Shown piece by piece: positions 24,412-31,794 of a stretch of 44,970 bases of DNA; the stretch's first letter is position 1; the number at the start of each line of letters is the position of its first letter. This stretch comes from Frankia nepalensis (GTDB lineage Bacteria > Actinomycetota > Actinomycetes > Frankiales > Frankiaceae): positions 1 to 44,970 of the forward strand of contig NZ_JADWYU010000111.1 of NCBI RefSeq assembly GCF_016786325.1, in the 5' to 3' direction. Under the pieces are notes generated by a model that was not told the origin of the DNA, searched no databases, and saw only the letters and a list, made by a program, of their open reading frames with translations. The position numbers were made by a program, and so were the translations under genes.

Positions 24412-24425
24412 GTGACGCTCGTCAC
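24412..24425. promoter_or_regulatory. Candidate Crp/cAMP-receptor-type binding site
   Basis: GTGACGCTCGTCAC is a 5-base inverted repeat with a 4-base centre and fits the actinobacterial Crp pattern GTG-N6-GNCAC exactly. It lies about 150 bases before the riboswitch. In mycobacteria and Streptomyces, Crp regulates rpfA, a comparable cell-wall lytic gene. Confidence 0.5.
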
Positions 24426-24565
24426 ACGCGGCGGTTGGCAAACACTATCCGGCAACCTGTTCCACGGAGCGTGACAGATCCTTCCCGAGGAAGCGCAGGT
24501 CAGCGGCTTGTTGCCACGCCGAGTAATTGGTTACGGTTGCTCCGCTCGTAACAAAGCACTGGTTC

Positions 24566-24770
24566 GGACGCCGAGTTCTGCCCCCGGTCCGGTGCCCCTC
24601 CGAGATACGCCAGGGCAGAAGTGGGGGAACCATGTTCCTCCGGGCCCGCGCAGTTTCCGCGCGGCCCTTGGGGTTAAGTCGGCTCCCGTCCCGCGTATTC
24701 CCCATGCGCGCGGCCGGCGGGCCGGCCGGGCTTCCCGGCCCGAACCCGACAGCTAACCTCACAGGCGTGC
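24566..24770 (+). promoter_or_regulatory. ydaO-yuaA type c-di-AMP riboswitch
   Basis: The conserved elements occur in order: P1 left strand ACGCC (24568-24572) running into CCGAGTTCTGCCC; P2 pairing TTCTGCCC (24576-24583) with GGGCAGAA (24613-24620); GGGGGAACCA (24622-24631); GGGGTTAAG (24670); and the most diagnostic block CGAACCCGACAGCTAACCTC (24741-24760), followed by AGGCGT, which closes P1 at 24764-24768. This class binds c-di-AMP and usually turns off expression. It ends 20 bases before the start of a secreted cell-wall hydrolase, the standard target in actinobacteria. A GGGAAAG ribosome-binding site lies just after P1, so control could be at translation. Confidence 0.92.
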
Positions 24771-24789
24771 GGGAAAGATTTTTCGCAGA

Positions 24790-25539
24790 ATGGGTCGTCA
24801 CCGCAAGCACAGCGTTTCCCGTCGCCGGGGCTCGGCGTTTGTCGCCGCCAGCGTCATCACCGCCTCCGCCGGCGCCGCCGCGCTGGCCGGCGCAGCCCCC
24901 GCCAGCGCGGCCTCCTCCAATGTCGTCTCCGACGCGGCCATCGCGTCCTACGCCAACAACGCCGGCCTTTCCGGCTGCCGCGGCCTCGGCACCGCCACCT
25001 GGGTCGCGATCGCGCTCGCCGAGTCCGCCGGCAACCGCAACGCCCACGCCACCGTCGGCGAGGACTCCCGCGGCCTCTGGCAGATCAACATGCGGGCGCA
25101 CTCCAGCTGGGTCGGCAGCCGCAACCTCTACGACCCGGCGACCAACGCCTGGGCCGCGGCCCAGGTCTGCAAGAGCTCGGGCCCGAACGCCTGGACCACC
25201 TACACCAAGGGCTCCTACCGGCAGTACATGGCGCGCGGCAACGCCGCCGCGGCCGCGGCCGGCAGCACCGCGGTCACCACCGCGTCGAACGCCGTCGCGA
25301 AGTCGGTCCCGGTCTCCAACTCGACCGCCTGGTACCTGTCGCGGGCGGCCTACCACGGCGTCTACCTGGACGGGACCCGCAAGCTGCAGCAGAAGCTCGC
25401 CGACCTCGGCTACACGATCGCCGTCGACGGCTACTTCGGCCCGCAGACCGACAGCGTCGTCCGCGCCTACCAGAGCACCCACGGCCTGCTGGTCGACGGC
25501 GTCGTCGGCCCGAAGACGCACGACTCCCTGTTCGGCTAG
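24790..25539 (+). CDS. Secreted lysozyme-like transglycosylase with peptidoglycan-binding domain
   Basis: 249 residues. A signal peptide (basic MGRHRKHSVSRRR, hydrophobic core, cleavage near APASAAS, about residue 41) is followed by a lytic-transglycosylase-like domain. ATWVAIALAESAGNRNAH carries the probable catalytic Glu, then EDSRGLWQINMRAHSSWV and ATNAWAAAQVCKSSG follow. An Ala-rich linker leads to a PG_binding_1 domain at the C-terminus (KLQQKLADLGYTIAVDGYFGPQT...AYQSTHGLLVDGVVGPKT). It should cleave peptidoglycan outside the cell during growth or germination, like Rpf-type enzymes. The c-di-AMP riboswitch upstream supports this. Confidence 0.93.
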   Translation: MGRHRKHSVSRRRGSAFVAASVITASAGAAALAGAAPASAASSNVVSDAAIASYANNAGLSGCRGLGTATWVAIALAESAGNRNAHATVGEDSRGLWQINMRAHSSWVGSRNLYDPATNAWAAAQVCKSSGPNAWTTYTKGSYRQYMARGNAAAAAAGSTAVTTASNAVAKSVPVSNSTAWYLSRAAYHGVYLDGTRKLQQKLADLGYTIAVDGYFGPQTDSVVRAYQSTHGLLVDGVVGPKTHDSLFG

Positions 25540-25555
25540 TCCGCCGGGTTCGGCT

Positions 25556-25612
25556 GGCCCGCGCGTCACCGTCCGCCCCGCCACCAGGCGACCGGACGGT
25601 GACCGGCGGGCC
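25556..25612 (+). terminator. Long hairpin after the hydrolase gene
   Basis: GGCCCGC plus GTCACCGTCCG (25556-25575) pair with CGGACGGTGAC plus GCGGGCC (25593-25612), leaving a 2x2 internal mismatch and a 17-base loop. It begins 16 bases after the stop codon. Probably the first of two tandem terminators. Confidence 0.65.
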
Positions 25613-25671
25613 CAGCCCGCCGGCCGCGAGCACTCCCGCGCTCCATCCCCCCTCCCGGGGCGCGGGAGTTC

Positions 25672-25711
25672 GAACCGCCCTGGCCTCCCTCCTGTCGGGC
25701 CAGGGCGGTTC
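25672..25711 (+). terminator. Rho-independent terminator
   Basis: GAACCGCCCTGGCC (25672-25685) pairs perfectly with GGCCAGGGCGGTTC (25698-25711) around a 12-base loop, followed by ATTGTTT. The hairpin lies between the hydrolase and the convergent membrane-protein gene and may serve both. Confidence 0.8.
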
Positions 25712-25824
25712 ATTGTTTCGTCAGTTGTTCCGCTCATTGTTCTGAGCGAGTGCGCGCCCCATGGCCAGCGCTTCTGGCCAGTGCCCGATGACGGCGCCGT
25801 GGGTCAGCCGGGTCAGGCCCCAGG

Positions 25825-26892
25825 TCAGGTCGAGGTCGTGTCCGGCCGCGTCAGGTGGATCCACGCGCGCTCGTCCTCAGCCGGTATCGAGTCATAGCGG
25901 AGGGTGAGGTTTCCCTCGTCGTCGAGGGTCAGCGTGATGTCCTCGTCGCTGCAGGAGCTGCCGGGATCCGCCTGCTCGTGGACGTGGACGGCCGACGGGT
26001 CGACCGAGAGCAGCGTGACCTCCTCGACGCAGTAGCCGTCGTAGATGGTCGAGCCGACGACGTCGCCGACGTCGCCCTCCGTCAGCTCGAGTATCACCAG
26101 CACGTCGCCGTGCAGGCCGGCCCAGACGCCGACGTACTCGTCCGGCACCCCCGAGCCGCTGGCGTCGCTCGTCGGCCCGCCGGCCCCGGGTGCCTGGCCG
26201 TCCGGGGTGACGGTGGCCTGGCTCAGCCCGGGCGGCGCGGCGGTGGGGCCGGAGTCGTCGTCCGCCAGCCTGACGAGACCGAAGATGCCGGCGCCGAGAA
26301 CGAGCACGCCCGCCACGGCGAGCACGGGCACCAGCCACCCGGGCCGCGCGCGCCGCGGCTGGCCGCCGGCTGGCGGGTACTGGCTCGCCCACGGGTGCTG
26401 CCGCTGGTCCTGGCCGGCCGGCGGGTATCCCGGCTGCCAGCCGGTCGGCGCGGGCTGCCAGGGGCTCGACGACTGCTGCCAGCCCGTCGGAGGGTTGGGC
26501 TGCGCCGTGCCGGGAGCCGGCCAGGGCGTGGGTGTCGGCCCCGGGACCGGTGTCTGCCACGGCGCGGGCGTCTGCGTCTGCTGCCAGCCCGTCGCGGGAT
26601 TGGGCTCGGCCGTGCCGGGAGCCTGCCAGGGCATGGGCGTCGGCCCCGGGACCGGTATCTGCCATGGCGCGGGCGTCTGTCCCTGTTGCCAGGCCGTCGG
26701 AGTCGGAGGGCCGGACAGCCCCGCGCCAGGAGCCTGCCAGAGCGCGGGGGGCGGCTCCGTGGGCGGCGGTGGGAACTGGTACCCCTGGTATGGGTCCGCC
26801 GGTGGGTGCTGCTGGCCCGGGTCCCCCGGCTGCTGCCCACTCGCCGGTTGGTTCTGCCCCGAGAAGCCCCCAGGGGGATCTCCCATACCCAT
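25825..26892 (-). CDS. Single-pass membrane protein with Pro/Gln-rich cytoplasmic part and conserved extracytoplasmic domain (paralog A)
   Basis: 355 residues. Residues 1-180 are Pro/Gln/Trp-rich and contain two nearly identical 35-residue units (72-106 and 107-141). A membrane segment WLVPVLAVAGVLVLGAGIFGLV spans about 186-207. After a Gly/Ser/Pro linker, residues 252-349 form a compact domain: YVGVWAGLHGDVLVILEL, DVGDVVGSTIYDGYCVEEVTL, VHVHEQADPGSSCSDEDITLTL, LTLRYDS. Two cysteines (288 and 314) are conserved in the paralogs at 27193 and 31119 and may form a disulfide. No named family is recognised. Disordered Pro-rich tails of this kind are often phosphorylated or bind partners, but nothing here proves that. 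Confidence 0.8.
   Translation of the reverse strand: MGMGDPPGGFSGQNQPASGQQPGDPGQQHPPADPYQGYQFPPPPTEPPPALWQAPGAGLSGPPTPTAWQQGQTPAPWQIPVPGPTPMPWQAPGTAEPNPATGWQQTQTPAPWQTPVPGPTPTPWPAPGTAQPNPPTGWQQSSSPWQPAPTGWQPGYPPAGQDQRQHPWASQYPPAGGQPRRARPGWLVPVLAVAGVLVLGAGIFGLVRLADDDSGPTAAPPGLSQATVTPDGQAPGAGGPTSDASGSGVPDEYVGVWAGLHGDVLVILELTEGDVGDVVGSTIYDGYCVEEVTLLSVDPSAVHVHEQADPGSSCSDEDITLTLDDEGNLTLRYDSIPAEDERAWIHLTRPDTTST
26470..26679. repeat. Two 105-base tandem repeats within the membrane-protein gene
   Basis: Each unit encodes 35 residues starting QTPAPWQ and ending PNP-TGWQQ; they differ in only a few residues. The copies lie directly side by side, so a recent in-frame duplication is likely. Confidence 0.8.
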
Positions 26893-27192
26893 GCGGACAA
26901 GTCTGCCCGGATCGTCGGCATGTGCTTTGCCGGCGGACGAAGTTGTTCCAGGTGTGGCCGAGCCTTGGGGCCAGGGCCTTTCGCCGAAGGGGCTCGCGAG
27001 GGGCCTAGGCGGCGCCCGTGTCCGGCCTCGCCCGCGGCCCGCGGTAGATCGACATGCGGGCGGCTCGCCGGGAGCCAGGGCTTACGTGGTCAGGGCCTTG
27101 GCCCTGGCCACGGCTGTTCCGCCGGGCCGTTCCGCCGGGCCGTTCCGTCGGCGCTGGCCACGGCCATTCCGTCGCGTCGGGACGGCCGGGGG
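26893..27192. other. Spacer between two paralogous membrane-protein genes
   Basis: 300 bases with no convincing gene. It includes short tandem units of TTCCGCCGGGCCG near 27117-27150. It contains the promoter region of paralog A. Confidence 0.5.
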
Positions 27193-28131
27193 TCAGGCCG
27201 TGGTCTGGCCCACGCGGCGGAACTCGATCCACGCGCGGGGGTCGTTCGGGTCGTACGAGTCGTAGCGCAGGGTGAGTGTTCCATCGCGGTTGAGCGTCAG
27301 GGTGATGTCCGCGTCGCTGCAGGGGTCGCCGGGATCCGCCTTCTCGAAGACATGGACGGACGACGCGTCGACGCTGGTCAGCGTCAGCGTCTCGACGCAG
27401 TAGCCCTCGTAGGTCGTCGTGCCCACGACGTCGTCGACCGTGCCCTGGCGGAGCTCGAGGATCACGGGGACGTCGCCGTGCGGGCCGGCCCAGGTACCGA
27501 GGTACTCCTCCGGGATGGAGCTGCCCGCGTCGGGAATGGTCGGCGGGTTGCTGGGAACCGTCGCCGGCTGGCTCGGGGGCGGCGCCTGGCCGCCGGGGAT
27601 CAAGGCGGTAACGCTCGGAGTGGCCCGCGAGAAGGTCGCGGTGGAGTCGTCGTCGTCGTCGGTCAGCCGCACGACGCCGAAGATGGCCGCGCCGAGCACG
27701 AGCACGCTGGCGATCACGATCACCGGCACCAGCCACGCGGGCCGCGGCCGTGACGGCGGTCCCCCGCCGGGCTGCTGGTACTGGCCCGGCCACGGCTGCT
27801 GCTGGCCGGGCGGGGGGTACCCCTGCTGCCACGGGGCCGGCTGCTGCTGCCAGCCCGCCGGCGCGCCCGGCGACGGATAGGGCGTGGGCGCCTGGTACGG
27901 AGCGGGCGTCTCGTATGGAGCAGGCGTCTGGTACGGAGGAGGCGCCTGGTACGGAGCGGGTGTCTGGGGCTGGCCCGGTGACGGGTACGGAGCGGGTGTC
28001 TGGGGCTGGCCTGGTGACGGGTACGGGTAGCCCTGGTACGGGTCCGCCGGCGGGTACTGCTGGCCCTGGCCCGAGTCGCCTGGCGGCTGGTTCTGACCCG
28101 AGTAGCCACCGTACGGATCTCCCGTTCCCAT
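27193..28131 (-). CDS. Single-pass membrane protein with Pro/Gln/Tyr-rich cytoplasmic part and conserved extracytoplasmic domain (paralog B)
   Basis: 312 residues from ATG 28131, which gives MGTGDPYGGYSGQNQPP, matching the start of paralog A. The cytoplasmic half is rich in PYQTPAPY-like units. The membrane segment is WLVPVIVIASVLVLGAAIFGVV, then DDDDDSTA. The extracytoplasmic domain closely follows paralog A: YLGTWAGPHGDVPVILEL, TVDDVVGTTTYEGYCVETLTL, VHVFEKADPGDPCSDADITLTL and LTLRYDSYD. The two genes are adjacent, in the same direction and share the whole plan, so they arose by tandem duplication. Function unknown; surface sensing or envelope association is only a possibility. Confidence 0.8.
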   Translation of the reverse strand: MGTGDPYGGYSGQNQPPGDSGQGQQYPPADPYQGYPYPSPGQPQTPAPYPSPGQPQTPAPYQAPPPYQTPAPYETPAPYQAPTPYPSPGAPAGWQQQPAPWQQGYPPPGQQQPWPGQYQQPGGGPPSRPRPAWLVPVIVIASVLVLGAAIFGVVRLTDDDDDSTATFSRATPSVTALIPGGQAPPPSQPATVPSNPPTIPDAGSSIPEEYLGTWAGPHGDVPVILELRQGTVDDVVGTTTYEGYCVETLTLTSVDASSVHVFEKADPGDPCSDADITLTLNRDGTLTLRYDSYDPNDPRAWIEFRRVGQTTA

Positions 28132-28487
28132 ACCGCGAGTCTGCCCGGAATGCCCCTGAATGGTGAGCCCGGCGGCGATGTTGTCGCACCAATGACAGAG
28201 CCTTGATTTCAGGCCCTCCACCAGAAGTGGCCCACGAGAGACCGGACCGTCCCACCAGCGCCCCGAGATGTCCTGACGCCGGCCCGAAACAGGGCACCTC
28301 GGGCGTCCTGCCGGGCATCAGAGCCAGGAAAGAGCGCCGGCCGGCGCGCTGATGTCGGACAGGACGCTCCATCACGTCTGAGCGGACGCGCCGTCATGTC
28401 GGACGGGTGACGCGGCACGGCGGGCGTGCGGACTGGGCCGGCCCGGCGGCCCGGTTCGGCCAGGCCGGGCCCGGCCGAACCGAGGCG
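28132..28487. other. Gene-free stretch with repeat fragments
   Basis: 356 bases between paralog B and the helicase end. It contains GTCGGACAGGACG (28354-28366), also present in inverted orientation near 44616-44628, and several GTCCTGAC-like words. Probably part of a dispersed extragenic repeat family. No gene seen. Confidence 0.5.
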
Positions 28488-31061
28488 TCAGAGCTGGTCG
28501 ACGGCGGTGATGGTCAGGACCGCGGTGCCCTGCTCGTCGGAGGCGGCGAGATCCACTTCGGCGCTGATGCCCCAGTCGTGATCGCCGGCGGGGTCGTCGA
28601 AGATCTGGCGGAGCTGCCAGGTGCCGGGCTGGGTGGTGGTGTCGACGATGAGCATCTTCGGGCCCCGGGCGTCGGGGCCGGTCCCGATCTCGTCGTGCTC
28701 CGCGAAGTACTCGTCGAGCGCGTCCTTCCACGCCTCCGCGTCCCAGCCCGACTCGGCGTCGAGCTCGCCGAGGTCGTACCAGCGGCGCAGCGCCGCGAGC
28801 TCGACGCGGCGGAACAGCGCGTTGCGGACGAGGACGCGAAACGCCCGGACGTTGCGGGTGACCGCCGGCGGCTTCTCGGTGAGGCGGTCGCCGTGCTCGA
28901 TCGCGGCGGCCTCCGCGAGATCCGCCCGGCTGGGGTCGCGCAGCCGCTCCCACTCGTCGAGCAGGCTCGAGTCGACCTGGCGGACCAGCTCGCCGAGCCA
29001 TTCGATCAGGTCGGACAGCTCCTCGGTGCGGGCCGCGTCGGGCACGGTCTGGCGCAGCGCCTTGTAGGCGTCGGCCAGGTAGCGCAGCAGCAGGCCCTCG
29101 GAACGGGTCAGGCCATAGAACTGGACGTACTCGGCGAAGGTCATCGCCCGCTCGTACATGTCGCGCACGACCGTCTTCGGCGACAGCTCGTAGTCGTCGA
29201 CCCAGGGATGCCCGCGCCGGTAGATCTCCAGCGCCCCGGTGAGCAGCTCGTCGAGCGGCTTCGGGTAGGTGACCTCGGCGAGCGCCTCCATCCGGTCGTC
29301 GTACTCCATGCCCTCGGCCTTCATCGCCGCGACCGCCTCGCCGCGCGCCTTGAACTGCTGCGCGGACAGCACCTGGCGCGGGTTGTCGAGCGTCGACTCG
29401 ATGACCGACAGCACGTCGAGCGGGTAGTCCGGCGCCTCCCGGTCGAGCAGCTCCAGCGCGCCGAGCGCGAACGGCGAGAGCGGCTGGTTCAGCGCGAAGT
29501 CGAACTGCAGGTCGCCGGTGAGCCTGATGGAGCGGCCCTCCGCGTCCGGCTCGTCGAGCTTCTCGACGACGCCGGCGGCGAGCAGCGCGCGGTAGATCGC
29601 GATCGCCCGGCGGATGTGGCGGCGCTGGGCGGCGAGGGCCTCGTGGTTCTCGGTGAGCAGGTGGCGCATCGCGGTGAACGCGTCGCCGGGCCGGGAGATG
29701 ACGTTCAGAAGCATGGAGTGGGTGACCACGAAATGCGAGGTCAGCGGCTCCGGCTCCGCGACGATGAGCCGCTCGTAGGTCGGCTGCCCCCAGCCGACCT
29801 GGCCCTCCGGCGGCTTCCTGCGCACGACCTTGCGGCGCTTCTTCGGGTCGTCGCCGGCCTTCGCGAGCGCCTTCTCGTTCTCGATGACGTGCTCGGGCGC
29901 CTGCGCGACGACGTAGCCGGCGGTGTCGTAACCCGCGCGGCCGGCGCGGCCGGCGATCTGGTGGAACTCGCGGGCCGTCAGGATCCGGTTCCTGGTCCCG
30001 TCGTACTTCGACAACGACGTGAACATGACCGTGCGGATCGGCACGTTGATGCCGACGCCGAGGGTGTCCGTCCCGCAGATGACCTTCAGCAGCCCGGCCT
30101 GGGCGAGCACCTCGACGAGCCGGCGGTACTTCGGCAGCATCCCCGCGTGGTGCACGCCGATCCCATGGCGGACCAGGCGGGACAGCGTCTTGCCGAACCC
30201 CGAGGTGAACCGGAAGCCACCGATCGCCTTGGCGATCTCCTCTTTCTCGGCCTTCGTCGAGACGTTGATGCTCATCAGCGCCTGCGCCCGTTCCAACGCC
30301 GACGCCTGCGTGAAATGGACGATGTAGACGGGAGCCTGGTGGGTGGACAGCAGCTCCTCGATCGTCTCCTGCAGCGTCGTCATGACGTAGGAGAAGTAGA
30401 GCGGGACCGGCCGGTCGGCGGACCGCACGACCGCGGTCGGGCGGCCGGTGCGCCGGGTCAGGTCCTCCTCGAACCGGGTGACGTCGCCGAGCGTCGCCGA
30501 CATCAGGACGAACTGGGCCCGCGACAGCTCGATGAGCGGCACCTGCCAGGCCCAGCCGCGGGCCGGGTCGGCGTAGAAGTGGAACTCGTCCATCACGACC
30601 TGGCCGACGTCGGCCGCCGCGCCCTCGCGCAGCGCCAGGTTCGCCAGGATCTCGGCCGTGCAGCAGATGATCGGGGCCTGCTCGTTGACCCCCGCGTCGC
30701 CGGTGATCATTCCGACGTTGTCGGGCCCGAAGATCTCGATCAGCGCGAAGAACTTCTCCGAGACCAGCGCCTTGATCGGGGCGGTGTAGAAGGTGCGCCG
30801 CCCGGTCGCGAGCGCGGCGAAATGCGCCCCGGCCGCCACCATGCTCTTGCCCGAACCGGTGGGCGTGGACAGGATGACGTTCGCCCCGGAGACGACCTCG
30901 ATCAGCGCCTCCTGCTGGTGGGGGTAGAGGCGCAGCTCCCGCTCGGCCGCCCATTCCTCGAAGGTCGCGTAGATCGCGTCCTCGTCGAGCGGGTCAAGGC
31001 GGGCAGCCGCGAGCCCCCCGGGTGGCAGGGCGTCGGTCAGATCCGTCATCGCGAGCGTCAT
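28488..31061 (-). CDS. DEAD/DEAH-box (Ski2-like) RNA helicase with DUF3516 C-terminus
   Basis: 857 residues. Helicase motifs appear in order: a Q-like LRLYPHQQEAL, Walker A STPTGSGKSM (65-74), TAPIKALVSEKF (motif Ia), VVMDEFHFYADPARG with the DEFH box (158-161), LMSATLGD (motif III), a second RecA domain with GTDTLGVGINVPIRTV (motif V) and HQIAGRAGRAGYDT (motif VI). The remaining 450 residues match the DUF3516 extension found in actinobacterial Ski2-like helicases. It probably unwinds structured RNA during processing or decay. ATG 31061 has AGGATC upstream. The protein ends at 28488 with a plain stop, so it is intact. Neighbouring genes give no operon context. Confidence 0.93.
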   Translation of the reverse strand: MTLAMTDLTDALPPGGLAAARLDPLDEDAIYATFEEWAAERELRLYPHQQEALIEVVSGANVILSTPTGSGKSMVAAGAHFAALATGRRTFYTAPIKALVSEKFFALIEIFGPDNVGMITGDAGVNEQAPIICCTAEILANLALREGAAADVGQVVMDEFHFYADPARGWAWQVPLIELSRAQFVLMSATLGDVTRFEEDLTRRTGRPTAVVRSADRPVPLYFSYVMTTLQETIEELLSTHQAPVYIVHFTQASALERAQALMSINVSTKAEKEEIAKAIGGFRFTSGFGKTLSRLVRHGIGVHHAGMLPKYRRLVEVLAQAGLLKVICGTDTLGVGINVPIRTVMFTSLSKYDGTRNRILTAREFHQIAGRAGRAGYDTAGYVVAQAPEHVIENEKALAKAGDDPKKRRKVVRRKPPEGQVGWGQPTYERLIVAEPEPLTSHFVVTHSMLLNVISRPGDAFTAMRHLLTENHEALAAQRRHIRRAIAIYRALLAAGVVEKLDEPDAEGRSIRLTGDLQFDFALNQPLSPFALGALELLDREAPDYPLDVLSVIESTLDNPRQVLSAQQFKARGEAVAAMKAEGMEYDDRMEALAEVTYPKPLDELLTGALEIYRRGHPWVDDYELSPKTVVRDMYERAMTFAEYVQFYGLTRSEGLLLRYLADAYKALRQTVPDAARTEELSDLIEWLGELVRQVDSSLLDEWERLRDPSRADLAEAAAIEHGDRLTEKPPAVTRNVRAFRVLVRNALFRRVELAALRRWYDLGELDAESGWDAEAWKDALDEYFAEHDEIGTGPDARGPKMLIVDTTTQPGTWQLRQIFDDPAGDHDWGISAEVDLAASDEQGTAVLTITAVDQL

Positions 31062-31118
31062 CGTGGTTTAGATCCTGCCTGACGCCGGGCCTTCCTGGCA
31101 GCCCGGCCCGGCGGCCGG

Positions 31119-31622
31119 TCAGTCCTGGCGGACCAGGGTGACGGGCGCGGCTTCTCGAACGGAGTACTCGAGGGTGAGCTTGTCCGAGTGGTCGAACGAC
31201 ATGCGGATGTCCGAGGCGTAGCAGTCGGAGCCGTCGGCTGGCTCCTCCTCGTGGACGACGACCTGGGGGCCGACGGCGCTGAGCGTGAGCCGCTGGGTGC
31301 AGTAGCCCTCGTAGGTCGTGCTGCCGACGACGTCTCCGACCCGCCCGTCCGTGATCCTCACCGTCATCACGACGCCGGTGATGTCGCCGCCGCTCATGCC
31401 CGTCCAGGTCCCGACGAAGGCGGCCGGCATCGTCCGGGTGTCCCGCGCCGCGGACAGGCCGGCCGTCCGCGTCAGCAGCAACCCGGCGCCGACGCCGCCC
31501 CCGGTCACGGCGAGCAGCCCAGCCAGGACCGCCGCGACCCAGACGTACCAGGGACGGCGGGCGACACCGGGGCGGCCCGACAGCACCGGGGTGGGCGGGA
31601 CGTGTCCGGAAGGTCCTGCCAT
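31119..31622 (-). CDS. Small membrane protein with the same extracytoplasmic domain (paralog C)
   Basis: 167 residues from ATG 31622. A short cytoplasmic start (MAGPSGHVPPTPVLSG...) replaces the long Pro-rich half of paralogs A and B. The membrane segment is WYVWVAAVLAGLLAVTGGGVGAGLLL. The domain aligns with the others: FVGTWTGMSGGDITGVVMTV, RVGDVVGSTTYEGYCTQRLTL, VVVHEEEPADGSDCYASDIRM, LTLEYSV, with both cysteines kept. It stands between the helicase and a PstS-like gene, 3 kb from its relatives. This compact version shows that the domain, rather than the Pro-rich tail, is the conserved unit. Confidence 0.78.
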   Translation of the reverse strand: MAGPSGHVPPTPVLSGRPGVARRPWYVWVAAVLAGLLAVTGGGVGAGLLLTRTAGLSAARDTRTMPAAFVGTWTGMSGGDITGVVMTVRITDGRVGDVVGSTTYEGYCTQRLTLSAVGPQVVVHEEEPADGSDCYASDIRMSFDHSDKLTLEYSVREAAPVTLVRQD

Positions 31623-31794
31623 AAGCACCCGAACAGTGTGCCAGCGCGCCCAGGACGCACGGCGCCCGACCGACCGCGCGGCCGGATGGTGCCCGGCCGG
31701 CGGCCACGCGGCCGAATGGCCCCGGACCGGCCGTCGGCGGGCCTGCCGGGGGTGGCCGCCGGGATCGGCCCCGGTAGGCCCGGGGCCGCGCCCG

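Larger units (their letters stand above)
24055..24789. other. Regulatory region of the secreted hydrolase
   Basis: 735 bases without a gene. The first half holds the minus-strand DUF218 promoter region; the second half holds a candidate Crp site and a c-di-AMP riboswitch, given separately. No other gene was found. Confidence 0.6.

Noticed and set aside
25660-25690. GTTCGAACC-like word resembling a tRNA T-arm
   Set aside because: It is the left arm of a perfect terminator hairpin; no acceptor, D or anticodon stem can be formed around it.
28372-30954. Second long minus-strand frame over the helicase gene
   Set aside because: A shifted frame of the helicase; Arg/Pro-rich and without motifs, whereas the other frame has all helicase motifs.
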